Assembly (NCBI GenBank): GCA_903914415.1
Contig: CAIWOY010000111.1
Location: 1 to 33,372 of the forward strand
Reading direction: 5' to 3'
DNA from: an uncultured Phycisphaerales bacterium
Lineage (GTDB): Bacteria; Planctomycetota; Phycisphaerae; UBA1845; Fen-1342
DNA length: 33,372 nucleotides
Within the stretch, counting starts at the first letter, position 1, and every line of letters starts with the position of its first letter. The translations under genes and the position numbers were made by a program. The notes below the pieces were generated by a model. It was not told the origin of the DNA and searched no databases. It saw only the letters and a program-made list of their open reading frames with translations. Shown piece by piece: positions 1 through 10,088 of this stretch.

Positions 1-60
1 ATGTACCCCCGGGCGCGCGGCTGAGCAACCGAGCCGGACGACCAACAGGCGCGTCCGCCG

Positions 61-2721
61 CTATGGCTTAGGCGGCGGCTCGGCCTGGACCTTGTGATCT
101 TCCAGCGGCTGGCCGTCGGGGTCGCGGACGGCGCACGAGACGGCCCACGGGCCGTCGGCCTCCACCACCTTCACCAGCAGCGTGTTCCAACCCGCGTCCA
201 GCTTGATCGGCGTCTTGTCGCGCAGGGTCTCGTGCGCCCGGCGGCCGTTGAACTCATAGACCAGGCGGCCGTTGAGCCAGACCTTGGCGCCGTCGTCGCT
301 GCCGAGCTCGAGGCGCGCGTCACGCGCCTCCGCGGACCACACCGCCGCCCGCAAGTAGACGCAGCGGTCCTGCCCGTCGTCGGTCTTCGTCAGGTCGAAG
401 ACCCACGGCGCCCCATCGTTCGTGATTGGCAGAGGTTTCCACTCCACGCCGGCGGCCCCGGGCACCTCCGGCGGGAACGCGTGGTCCTGAACATAGGTCC
501 AGTCCTGGCCGGCCTCGAAATACGGTCCCGCGCTCTGCCAGGTCGCGATTTTCCCGTTCGCGTCGCGAATCTGATCGAGGGTCTTCCGGGCGTCGTCGCG
601 CGTCTTGTCGTTCTGCGTCTTGTCCGCGAGGCTGCGCAAGGCGGCGTTCGCCTCCTCGCGGTGCCAGGGCGCCAAACGCCCGGCCGCCGTGATCACGCCG
701 GACTCCGCTTCCGCCCGCAGGGCGTCGTCGTCCAGGTACTGCTCGAGGAACGGCAGGACGCTGAGATCGCGGACCTTCGCCACGCCGCCGAGGACCTGCT
801 TCTTCTCTTCCGGGCGCTGGGCGAGCGACATGGCGGTTTGATACAGCTGCGCGGTGGCGGCGGCGGGCCGGTCGCTGGGGACATCGAGCAGGCGAATGTA
901 GCCCTGGAGCGCCAGCACGCGGTGCGTCTTGTTCTCGCTGTGTTGGGCGATGTCCAGGAGGTCGTCGAGCGCCTCGGCGCCGGGCCACCGGGCCAGGGCG
1001 CGGACGGCGGCGTCGACGATGTCCGCGTCATCCGCGTGCCGCGCGTCCCGGATCTTCGCCAGCGCCGCCGTGCCGCCGACGCGCCCGAGCACGTGGAGCA
1101 GCGCGACGCGTACGGACGGGGTGGCCTCGTCCCAGGCGGCGAGCGCGGCCGGCGCCCGCTGCTGGGCGTCCGCAATCCGCTGGCAGACGGCGACGACCGC
1201 ATTTTCGGCCGCGTCGCGCACGCTGTCGGGCTCGGCGGTCAGCAGCAGCTTCACGAGCGCCGGGGCGTCGTCGTCGCGGCCGAGTTGGCCGAGCGCCTCG
1301 AAAGCGGCGAGGCGGACGGACTCGTCTTCGTGGTGCGCCTGGGCGAGCAACACGGGCAGGGCGTCCGTACACCGGCGGGCCGCGAGCGCCCGAATCAGCT
1401 CGACGCGCAGCTTGGGCTCGGCTTTCGCCAGCGACATCAGCAACAGCTTGTCGGTCCCGCCGGCATGCAAGCGGGCCAGAGCCCGGCGGGCTGCATCGCG
1501 TTCCGCACCCTCGGTCGCGGCCGCGGTTTGCACGAGCAGCAAAGCCGACCGTTCATCCCCGAGTTCCTGCAGCGCTTGCAGAGCCGCCAGGCGAACGGGC
1601 GCATCCTTGCAGAGCAGCGCTGCTTCGGCCACCGCGACACGCAGCGGTCCGCCGCCGGCCGGCGCGGGCTGCGCCAGGACCCGCAGGATGAGGACCTGGG
1701 ACGCGCTCGACACGTCGGGGAAGGTGTTCGCCAGAATGTCCGTCAGCGGCTCGCTCGGGAGCGCGGCGAGGTGGTCGGCCGCCGCGGCCCGCAACGCACG
1801 GTCGCCGGTGTCATCCGCCATGATGCCGATGAGCATCGGCACCGTCTCCTCGCCGTGCGCCGCGACCAGGCCGTGCAGGGCGGCGATGCGCACCGGGGGA
1901 ACTTCGGCCGACATGAACACGTCCGTGTAGATGGTCGCGGCGCCCTCGATGTCGCCGCGCTGCAAGAGACGGTCGGCCGCCCGCAGCAGCGCTTCGGCCA
2001 CGGGCACACGCACCTCGGCGGGCGCATCGCTCCAGCAGCGCGGCAACGTCGTCAGCGCCGTCGGGCCCCCGATGTCGCCCAGTGCCGCGACGGCGGCCCG
2101 CACGACCGCCGGGTCCTTGGCCTGGATGAAGGCGGCGAGCTGCGGGGCGCTGGCGTCATCGCCGCGGGCCGCGAGGGCGTTGATCAGGGCGACTTGCCAG
2201 GGCGGGTCTTTCGCTTTTTCCAGGGCGTCGCGGAGCGCGGCGGCCGCGGCGAGGCTGGGGTTGTTCTGCAGCGCACGCCGGGCGAGGTCGCGGATTTCGC
2301 CGTCCTCGTCGGCCAGCAGCGGAGCGAGGGCCGCGACGGACTCCGGCCCCGACAGGCGTTCGAGCTGGCGCAGCAGCCAGACGCGGGCGGGCTTGGCGGT
2401 CTGCGAGCCGAGGCGCCCCGCGACGGCCTCACACAAGGTCCGCCGCTCCACGTCCGCACCCGGCCGGCCGACGTAGAAGCAGATCTTCTCGAAGCTCTGC
2501 TGCGGCGCCTCGCGGTCGGGCAGCGCCTCCGCCCCCATCCCCGGCAGCAAGGCATCCAGCGCGCGCGCGTAGTCGGCGGCGAACTGCTCGGGCGTACGCG
2601 GCGGCGCGGCGCTCTGGCCACTGAGTTGCTTGATGAGGTCAGCGACGTCGGCGGCGGGTCGGCTCTGGCCGGCCACGAGGCCGAGCAGGACGATCAGCGG
2701 AAGTGATTGGTACGGTCGCAC
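61..2721 (-). CDS. secreted HEAT-repeat protein with C-terminal sugar-binding-like domain
   Basis: About 886 aa. The GTG start at 2721 is chosen because AAAGGGAG lies 7 nt upstream; the frame stays open further upstream into the next gene, but that extension is antisense-quality sequence. Residues 1-19 form a hydrophobic signal peptide (LPLIVLLGLVAG). Roughly residues 110-750 are repeating pairs of Ala/Leu-rich helices with 'D-x-VR-x-AA-x-AL' spacing, typical of HEAT/PBS-lyase repeats (for example VRAAVAALGDIG and VRLAAFEALGQLG). The last ~110 residues are beta-rich (LELGSDDGAKVWLNGRLV, then AGWNTLLVKV), like the PA14/galactose-binding-type modules that end many planctomycete secreted proteins. 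HEAT arrays are protein-interaction scaffolds; no catalytic motif is seen. It lies 53 bp downstream of the exported oxidoreductase on the same strand, so the two may be co-transcribed. The ligand or partner is unknown. Confidence 0.85.
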   Translation of the reverse strand: MRPYQSLPLIVLLGLVAGQSRPAADVADLIKQLSGQSAAPPRTPEQFAADYARALDALLPGMGAEALPDREAPQQSFEKICFYVGRPGADVERRTLCEAVAGRLGSQTAKPARVWLLRQLERLSGPESVAALAPLLADEDGEIRDLARRALQNNPSLAAAAALRDALEKAKDPPWQVALINALAARGDDASAPQLAAFIQAKDPAVVRAAVAALGDIGGPTALTTLPRCWSDAPAEVRVPVAEALLRAADRLLQRGDIEGAATIYTDVFMSAEVPPVRIAALHGLVAAHGEETVPMLIGIMADDTGDRALRAAAADHLAALPSEPLTDILANTFPDVSSASQVLILRVLAQPAPAGGGPLRVAVAEAALLCKDAPVRLAALQALQELGDERSALLLVQTAAATEGAERDAARRALARLHAGGTDKLLLMSLAKAEPKLRVELIRALAARRCTDALPVLLAQAHHEDESVRLAAFEALGQLGRDDDAPALVKLLLTAEPDSVRDAAENAVVAVCQRIADAQQRAPAALAAWDEATPSVRVALLHVLGRVGGTAALAKIRDARHADDADIVDAAVRALARWPGAEALDDLLDIAQHSENKTHRVLALQGYIRLLDVPSDRPAAATAQLYQTAMSLAQRPEEKKQVLGGVAKVRDLSVLPFLEQYLDDDALRAEAESGVITAAGRLAPWHREEANAALRSLADKTQNDKTRDDARKTLDQIRDANGKIATWQSAGPYFEAGQDWTYVQDHAFPPEVPGAAGVEWKPLPITNDGAPWVFDLTKTDDGQDRCVYLRAAVWSAEARDARLELGSDDGAKVWLNGRLVYEFNGRRAHETLRDKTPIKLDAGWNTLLVKVVEADGPWAVSCAVRDPDGQPLEDHKVQAEPPPKP

Positions 2722-2774
2722 GAGAATGCTCCCTTTGAGCACACGGGCGGATCGTGCCCGCCCGCATCTTCTTC

Positions 2775-4046
2775 CTACAGTCGCCACGGGGCGCGCTTCG
2801 GGCGGTCCAGCCACCGGGCGGCGACCTCGTCGCCGACGATCTGCTGCTTGGCCGGATCCCACTTGATCGCTCGGCCGAGCCACCAGGCAATGTTGCCGAG
2901 ATGACAGACGGTGACTGAGCTGGCACCGATGCCCACGTCGCAAATCGGCCGCTGCCGCGAACGGATGCAGTTGAACCAGTCCTGGTGGTGCCCGGGGCTC
3001 TCGTACAGGTGCACGTCGTTGGGGCCGAGCGGCTCCTGGCCGATGCTGTCCGGCCAGGTCTTGAAGTACCCGCGATTCACCTCGATTTTGCCGTCGGTGC
3101 CGGTGAACAGCACGCCGTTCGCGCCGCCGTGATACATCACGACCCCGCTCGCGTACTTGTAGGTGAGCGTGCGGGCCTCGGCGATGTCGGGCGGGATGAC
3201 CTCGGCCGGCCCCCACCCGTCCATTCCCATGCCCCACTGGGCGATGTCGAAGTGATGGGCGCCCCAGTCGGTCATCATGCCGCCGGAGTACTCGCGAATC
3301 AGCCGCCAGCCGCCGCTGTAGCTGCCGCTGCAGCGCTCGCCGTTGTAGGGGTACCACGGGCTCGGGCCGAGCCAGCGGTCCCAGTCCATGCCGTCTGGAA
3401 CCGGCTCCTCGGGCAGGTACTTCTCGCTCGACGGGCCGGCGATGCCGACGTGCACGGTTTGCAGCTTGCCGATGCGTCCGCTGCGGACCAGCTCGCACGC
3501 GAGGCGGAAGTTGCCGTCCGAGCGCTGCTGGCTGCCCGTTTGGAACACCCGGCCGTATTGACGGGCCGCCGCCGCCATCGCCCACGCCTCGCGGATGGTC
3601 AGCGACAGCGGCTTCTCGCAGTACACGTCCTTGCCCGCGCGGCACGCGGCGATGGCCACCAGGGCGTGCCAGTGATCGGGGACGGCGATCAGCACGGCGT
3701 CGACGTCGTCGCGGGCCAGCACAGCCTCGTACTCGTTGTACGTGTCGCAGCCCTTGTATGTGCCGTCGGTCTTCTCGGCGGCATACGCCTCCTCGACCTT
3801 TTTCTGGGCTTCCTCGCGCTTGTCGCGCCGGACGTCGCAGACGGCGAGAATCTGGACCTCGCGGTCATTGACGAGGTTGTTCAGGTGGCCGCCACCCATG
3901 TTGCCGATGCCGATCATACCGAGCGTGATCCGCTCGCTGGCCGCCATGCGGCCCCAGGCCCGGGCCGAGAGCAGGTAGGGGGCCGCCGCGACCGCCGCCG
4001 CCCCGGTGAGGAACCGCCGACGCGAAACGCGCGTGGGTGTGGTCAT
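2775..4046 (-). CDS. Tat-exported Gfo/Idh/MocA family oxidoreductase
   Basis: 423 aa. The start is supported by AGGGA 7 nt upstream of ATG. A twin-arginine signal (SRRRFL, residues 8-13, followed by an Ala-rich hydrophobic stretch) implies export of the folded protein. The Rossmann nucleotide-binding motif GIGNMG is at residues 46-51 and the family's CEKPL motif at 143-147, with the usual DHWHA block before it. The C-terminal half matches the dehydrogenase-type domain seen in planctomycete paralogues (GSQQRSDGNFRLACELVRSG, WDRWLGPSPWYPYN, DWGAHHFDIAQWGMG). Members oxidise or reduce sugars and cyclitols with NAD(P), and exported ones are greatly expanded in Planctomycetota. The exact substrate cannot be read from sequence. 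It is probably the first gene of a two-gene unit with the HEAT protein. Confidence 0.95.
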   Translation of the reverse strand: MTTPTRVSRRRFLTGAAAVAAAPYLLSARAWGRMAASERITLGMIGIGNMGGGHLNNLVNDREVQILAVCDVRRDKREEAQKKVEEAYAAEKTDGTYKGCDTYNEYEAVLARDDVDAVLIAVPDHWHALVAIAACRAGKDVYCEKPLSLTIREAWAMAAAARQYGRVFQTGSQQRSDGNFRLACELVRSGRIGKLQTVHVGIAGPSSEKYLPEEPVPDGMDWDRWLGPSPWYPYNGERCSGSYSGGWRLIREYSGGMMTDWGAHHFDIAQWGMGMDGWGPAEVIPPDIAEARTLTYKYASGVVMYHGGANGVLFTGTDGKIEVNRGYFKTWPDSIGQEPLGPNDVHLYESPGHHQDWFNCIRSRQRPICDVGIGASSVTVCHLGNIAWWLGRAIKWDPAKQQIVGDEVAARWLDRPKRAPWRL

Positions 4047-4071
4047 CTTCGAGTCCCTTGCGTAATCCTAC

Positions 4072-4100
4072 GGTAGTGCGAAGTTAAACTTCGCACTACC
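4072..4100. repeat. perfect 14-bp-arm palindrome
   Basis: GGTAGTGCGAAGTT, one A, then its exact reverse complement. It sits 26 bp upstream of the oxidoreductase start and 135 bp downstream of the DUF255 gene stop. Both flanking genes read leftward, so it could be a terminator of the upstream gene, an operator, or a mobile palindromic unit. The central AAGTTAAACTT is AT-rich compared with its surroundings. A second weaker hairpin (CGCCCGG...CCGGGCG, 4110-4131) follows. Nothing else is recognised in 4101-4234. Confidence 0.8.
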
Positions 4101-4234
4101 TTCACGCCGCGCCCGGTTGATTCGCCGGGCGGCATGCGCGCGTGAGCTTACCGCGCGAGGGCGCGGGCTGAAAGCGTGGCGTTCGGCGCACCCGGTTCAC
4201 CCTGGCTCAAGCGCGCCCCCGAACATGATTACCG

Positions 4235-6355
<2,121 letters not shown>

Positions 6356-6482
6356 CGTCTGCCTCGCCTCCCGCGTGAGGGCGCTCGTGGTCGCGGCCAC
6401 AAGCGCCGGCAACACCTGGGCGCAGAGCGGAGTCTCTCCGGTCGCCGTCTCCTCGCGCAGCGGCCGGCCCTGTCGCCTCTAT

Positions 6483-6531
6483 GGATTCTTCCCGCCACCC
6501 GTGCGAAGTCAACCGCGGCCGGCGTGAATCG
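6483..6531. repeat. dispersed repeat copy (GGATTC...GTCAACCGCGG unit)
   Basis: The 28 nt at 6504-6531 (starting CGAAGTCAACCGCGG) match 8816-8843 at 27 of 28 positions. The similarity continues upstream as GGATTC(T/A)TCCCGCC, so about 46-49 bp are shared. A diverged relative (16 of 20 bases) may lie near 16059-16078, upstream of the potassium-channel gene. The copies are intergenic and do not encode a conserved product. Confidence 0.75.
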
Positions 6532-6612
6532 GGACGGAGGGGTGGGTGCGGGGATCGGCGGCGAACGGCACGGTCTGGCGAAGCGTGACGCAGCCAGGTA
6601 GTGGCGGCCACA

Positions 6613-6679
6613 GCACGGCCCAGCGTCGCGGCGGCCACCTTGGCACCGCACAACGACGCTCGGCGACGCTGGACCGTGC
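6613..6679. repeat. long imperfect inverted repeat
   Basis: The left arm 6613-6629 (GCACGGCCCAGCGTCGC) pairs with 6663-6679 at 16 of 17 positions, and GGCGGC extends the pairing outward after a few mismatches. The loop is 33 bp. There is no T-run on either side, so a classical terminator is unlikely. It lies mid-way between divergent genes. It may be a structured 5' leader or a mobile palindromic element. Confidence 0.6.
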
Positions 6680-6959
6680 CACCGCCGCCCAAAGCGCAGG
6701 GCGTCCGCGGGAAGCGGGAGCGCTGGTTATCGGGCAACAGATCGCGCGGTTGGGCGGGAACGGCGTGACGGGTGACCGGCGCGCAGCGCGGTGACCGCGA
6801 CAGACAATACGGCAGAAATGCCTACGTCGTCGTGCGAGCACGGGGGTCAACTCCGGTGCTGCGTGGACGATAAGGCGCATAGTACCAGTCGCAGCCCCGG
6901 TCCGTACCCGGCGTGCGGCGTGCCGCTCGGGTCTGGTGTCCAAGCATAAGGAACCTCGA

Positions 6960-8585
6960 ATGTCAGGCTTTTTCAACTACGCACCCGTGCTCGTGCTGTG
7001 CCTCCTGATCACCGCCTGCTCGACCGTGCCGCCGGAACTCGGCGTGCCCGACGGCAGCACAACCGGTAACAGCACGAACGCGAGCACCGGCAATCCGGGC
7101 GGCGCGCACACGCTCAGCGGCACGATCCAGCCCGGGCAGGCCGCCAAGGCCCACGCGCGCATGGCCGACGAAACCTATCCCTACACGGTCGTGGTCCAGA
7201 GCGATCAGAGCGGCAAGCTCTACCGCGCGGAAACCGATCCCAACGGCGCCTTCAACCTGGCGCTGCCGGAGAGCGAGACCGGGAACACGATCACCACCAC
7301 GCTGCTCGGCCCGGACGGACGCGTCGTCGGGCCGGTCGTGCTCGGACAGAGCGGCGGCAACGGGATCATGGGCGCCGCCCTGGATCATGACGCGAGCCTC
7401 GGGACAATCGAGCTGCCGGACGATCCAACCAAGACCGCGATCGTGCCCGGCAGCGACGCCAATGTCACCGACATACTCGACCCGACCGTGACGGCGCGGC
7501 TCAGCAGCGACGGCGCGCCGGTCGGGCTGGCTTCGCACGGCAAGGGCAGCGCGGCGGAGACCCCCACCGAGCGCCCGGGGGCCAAGGCGGATGCCGACGG
7601 GGACGGGCTGATCGACGTCTTCGATGCGGACGACAACGGCAACGGCGTGGTCGACGACTTCGACCCGGCGACCCTGTCCCTGATCGCCGCCGCGCCGGAC
7701 TACCACGTCAACTTCTTCATGAACCTGAAGATCGGGACCGACTACGCCGCGACGTACTACACGGGCACGACCGCGGAGGTCGCCAGCCGGCTCAGCACGG
7801 ACACGGTGATCACGTTCGAGGTCATGACCGAGCCGGCCGCGACGCGCTCGATCACGGCCGCCCGCCTGCTCGAGACGCCGGGGCCGGCGTACCTGCCACT
7901 GACGACCAAGCTGGCAACCGGCGGCGGGACGCCGGCGTTGTGGAGGGACAGCGACTACGCATTCGGTCCGGAGACCGACCGCTACGACGCGTTCGTCGTG
8001 CCGAACGCGGCGATGGAGGCGGGCGACACGTTTACCCTGGAGGTCACGTTCAGCGACGGGACGACCGAGGACATCTCGCGCATGATCAATTACGTCTTCA
8101 AGAACATCCCGATGCTGACAAGGTACGGGTCGCCCGCAAGCCTGGCCGATTTCGACATGGGCAGCACGACCGTCAACGGCACGCAGCAACATCCGATTCT
8201 GTTTGACGGCACGCAGGACCTGGTGCTCGTTTTCCGGCCGCCGCCGGACGAGACCGGCGCCCAGATCACGGGCATGGACTACGGGTTCGCGGTGTTCTAC
8301 AACGGGGCCGGCGGACAGCTTAACGGGCAAATCGACGAGGCGGCGACGTGGCCAACGCGCGTGGCGGGCACCGGGACGCAGGGCACGACGTACACGGTGC
8401 TGGCGGCCGAGCTCGGCACGCTGTCGGCCGACGGCACATACACGGCGACACTGCCGAGGGGGCTGTTCGTGGACACGGTGTACCTGACCGGCGGCGGCAC
8501 GTCCGCGGTGGCGGATTACAAGATCGATGTCACGGCGTACTGCTCGAGCGGGAACGCGGCGATCATGCTGTCATACTCGAAATAG
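6960..8585 (+). CDS. lipoprotein with Asp-rich calcium-binding-like loops
   Basis: 541 aa. The ATG at 6960 has AAGGA 7 nt upstream; an in-frame ATG at 6936 lacks this support. The N-terminus is a lipoprotein signal with lipobox ITAC (Cys20), so the mature protein is probably membrane-anchored outside the cytoplasm. A Thr/Ser/Asn-rich linker follows. Residues 45-95 resemble a carboxypeptidase-regulatory-like beta fold (VVVQSDQSGKLYRAETDPNG). Around 211-235 are two consecutive Asp-rich loops (DADGDGLIDVFD, DADDNGNGVVDDFD) typical of thrombospondin type-3/EF-hand-like calcium sites. The remaining ~300 residues are beta-strand-rich with no family I recognise. It stands alone between repeat-rich spacers. 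Function is unknown; an extracellular structural or adhesion role is only a guess. Confidence 0.88.
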   Translation: MSGFFNYAPVLVLCLLITACSTVPPELGVPDGSTTGNSTNASTGNPGGAHTLSGTIQPGQAAKAHARMADETYPYTVVVQSDQSGKLYRAETDPNGAFNLALPESETGNTITTTLLGPDGRVVGPVVLGQSGGNGIMGAALDHDASLGTIELPDDPTKTAIVPGSDANVTDILDPTVTARLSSDGAPVGLASHGKGSAAETPTERPGAKADADGDGLIDVFDADDNGNGVVDDFDPATLSLIAAAPDYHVNFFMNLKIGTDYAATYYTGTTAEVASRLSTDTVITFEVMTEPAATRSITAARLLETPGPAYLPLTTKLATGGGTPALWRDSDYAFGPETDRYDAFVVPNAAMEAGDTFTLEVTFSDGTTEDISRMINYVFKNIPMLTRYGSPASLADFDMGSTTVNGTQQHPILFDGTQDLVLVFRPPPDETGAQITGMDYGFAVFYNGAGGQLNGQIDEAATWPTRVAGTGTQGTTYTVLAAELGTLSADGTYTATLPRGLFVDTVYLTGGGTSAVADYKIDVTAYCSSGNAAIMLSYSK

Positions 8586-8708
8586 CGGGCACGAGCGCGG
8601 CTCGCGCGCACTGCGCGTTCGGGTTCGGATCGGCCGCCGCGCTTCGCCAAGTACCGTCTCATCCTGGGCGGCGGCCGGGCCTGACACCGCTGCACTACAA
8701 GCAGTCGT

Positions 8709-8843
8709 GATCTTTGCGCGCCGCGCAGATTCCCCGGCAGTCTACGGCCGACACGGGGTCGGCCGCTACATTGGGTTGCGGACACAACCCGCGCTGGGGA
8801 TTCATCCCGCCCCCCCGAAGTCAACCGCGGTCGGCGTGAATCG
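8709..8843. repeat. composite cluster of dispersed repeat modules
   Basis: Four modules stand end to end. (1) 8709-8738, starting GATCTTTGCGCGCCGCGCAG, is 28/30 identical to 26625-26654. (2) 8744-8771, the GGCCGACAC-GGGGTCGGCCGCTAC unit, recurs at 26660-26686, 26693-26721 and 12585-12613. (3) 8771-8796, GGGTTGCGGACACAACCC plus GCGCTG, is related to 26721-26746. (4) 8798-8843 matches 6483-6531. Modules 2 and 3 are themselves palindromic. The cluster fills most of the 288-bp spacer after the lipoprotein gene, and no gene is seen there. Confidence 0.8.
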
Positions 8844-8873
8844 AGGTGCGCGGGGCGCACGCCCGCCCACCGT

Positions 8874-9425
8874 TCATGCTTTCGTTTGCTTGCACCCGCC
8901 CATCCACGGACAGCTTTCCTTCTGCGGGCACTTCGCGCAGCCGTAGAGGCGCGATACCAGCGGCAGGATCACGAACGAGTTGACCGCGAACGCGAGCAGG
9001 AGCGCGAGTAGCGGCCACGATAGGTGGCGGGCCAGCCCAATGCCCGCCGCAATGGGCGGCGCGAACCACAACGGGACGATGACCGGGATGTGCCGGCGGA
9101 ATTGTTGCCGGAAGCGGTCGCCGTCCTGTTTTGTGCGGAGCTTCGGCGCGATTTGTCCGTAGCCGCAGGGACACAGCCGCGTGTCGAAGAAATGGCAGTA
9201 CGGGCAGACGAAGGCGATGATCCACAGCGCCCCGCCGACGCCGTAGGCGGCGTAGAGCGCGGCCGTCAACGCGCCCCAGGTGCCACCGCCAAGCGCGGTC
9301 CAGAAGAGACCCGCCCCCAGCACGAGCATGGCGACGTAGGGCAGGTTGTCGAGCAGGGCCTGCGCTTGCGTCACGCGCGGCAGCGGGCAGGCTTCCGGCG
9401 TCTGCGGTTCCGGGATGGGGTCCAA
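8874..9425 (-). CDS. Cys-rich four-helix membrane protein
   Basis: 183 aa if it starts at TTG 9425, which has GAGAGG 6 nt upstream and lies 26 bp past the preceding stop. An ATG at 9500 would overlap the upstream gene by 49 bp. Four hydrophobic helices are visible (about 29-47, 50-73, 112-131, 135-157). Cysteines cluster in two soluble patches: C74-x2-C77 with C85-x-C87 (VCPYCHFFDTRLCPCG), and near the C-terminus C163-x2-C166-x5-C172 and C178 (CAKCPQKESCPW). Eight cysteines in two sets of four suggest two metal sites, iron-sulfur or zinc, but this is inference. I do not recognise the family. The tight pairing with the C_GCAxxG_C_C gene suggests a shared redox or electron-transfer job at the membrane. 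Confidence 0.82.
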   Translation of the reverse strand: MDPIPEPQTPEACPLPRVTQAQALLDNLPYVAMLVLGAGLFWTALGGGTWGALTAALYAAYGVGGALWIIAFVCPYCHFFDTRLCPCGYGQIAPKLRTKQDGDRFRQQFRRHIPVIVPLWFAPPIAAGIGLARHLSWPLLALLLAFAVNSFVILPLVSRLYGCAKCPQKESCPWMGGCKQTKA

Positions 9426-9451
9426 GCTGAGCCTCTCGTCCTGCGTCCCGG

Positions 9452-9907
9452 CTACATCGCGTCCAAGATCTCCGCCGCGTCGCGGACGAACTTCGGGCAC
9501 ACGGTCTGGTGCACCTTGCGGTCCTGGGCCTGTTGCCAGCCCTCCGGCGTGCTGAGGTCACAGCCGAGGAGGTCGCGACAGATGATCGACGCGTTGCGGA
9601 CCTTGAAACGCGCCACGAAGTCGCGGACGCGTTCGTAGAGGGCTGCCTTCGCCTGTGGGTCCGCCGTGGTCGCACCGCCATAGCGGAGACCGAGGACCAT
9701 GATCGCCCCCGTGACCGCGCCGCAGGTTTCACCCAGCCGCCCGATCCCGCCGCCGAACGGGGCCGCGAGCATCAGGCAGCGCGCCTCGTCGAGCCCCTCA
9801 TCGGGACCGTAAGCGGCCAGGACGGCCTGGGTACAGTTGAATTGTCGGGCGAAGAGGTCCAAAGCGTGTTCAGGCTTGGTCATCGGGCACCTTTCAGACA
9901 ACGGCAT
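9452..9907 (-). CDS. C_GCAxxG_C_C family protein
   Basis: 151 aa from ATG 9907, which has a strong AGGAG 7 nt upstream. An internal ATG at 9883 with AAAGG also fits and gives 143 aa starting MTKPEHALD. The family signature is clear: FNCTQAVLAAYG near the N-terminus, then the glycine-rich core FGGGIGRLGETCGAVTGAI, and conserved cysteines toward the end (IICRDLLGCDLSTPEG, then VCPKFV). The family is defined by these invariant cysteines. It is usually annotated as a putative redox protein and often sits beside electron-transfer genes; its reaction is unproven. It is the first gene of a pair with the Cys-rich membrane protein 26 bp downstream. Confidence 0.93.
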   Translation of the reverse strand: MPLSERCPMTKPEHALDLFARQFNCTQAVLAAYGPDEGLDEARCLMLAAPFGGGIGRLGETCGAVTGAIMVLGLRYGGATTADPQAKAALYERVRDFVARFKVRNASIICRDLLGCDLSTPEGWQQAQDRKVHQTVCPKFVRDAAEILDAM

Positions 9908-10050
9908 GAACGCTCTCCTACGTGTGCGGCGTAGACCACGCAGTCACGCGCCGGGCGAGTCGTCCGTAGTGTAACAGCGCTCTGTGCAGCTCTACCACGC
10001 ACCGGCAGCGGCCGGGACCGCGTTTTCGGGGGCGGCAGACAACGGTGATC

Positions 10051-10088
10051 AAGGTGATCGTCGTGTGTGCCCCCTATTCGATCACCTT
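10051..10088. terminator. possible stem-loop spanning the SIR2-like gene stop
   Basis: AAGGTGATCG (10051-10060) pairs perfectly with CGATCACCTT (10079-10088) around an 18-nt loop. The SIR2-like stop codon (10074-10076) lies inside the loop. No clear T-run follows on the minus strand, so termination is only one option. Confidence 0.4.

Larger units (their letters stand above)
6356..6959. other. 604-bp gene-free divergent spacer with repeats
   Basis: This lies between two divergent genes. Several open frames cross it on both strands, but none has a ribosome site, domain or plausible composition, so I call no gene. It holds a dispersed-repeat copy (6483-6531), a long imperfect hairpin (6613-6679) and the ribosome site of the following lipoprotein. 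I found no convincing paired -35/-10 boxes for either neighbour. Confidence 0.6.

Noticed and set aside
94-2706. 870-codon open frame opposite the HEAT-repeat gene
   Set aside because: It mirrors the real gene exactly; no ribosome site, signal peptide or domain is seen.
2722-3645. Upstream extension of the HEAT-repeat frame, fusing it to a longer protein
   Set aside because: The extension overlaps the oxidoreductase in another frame and has no protein-like features; a ribosome site marks GTG 2721.
6509-6976. 155-codon minus-strand open frame in the divergent spacer
   Set aside because: Arg-rich, overlaps the lipoprotein start and crosses both repeats; no ribosome site or similarity recognised.
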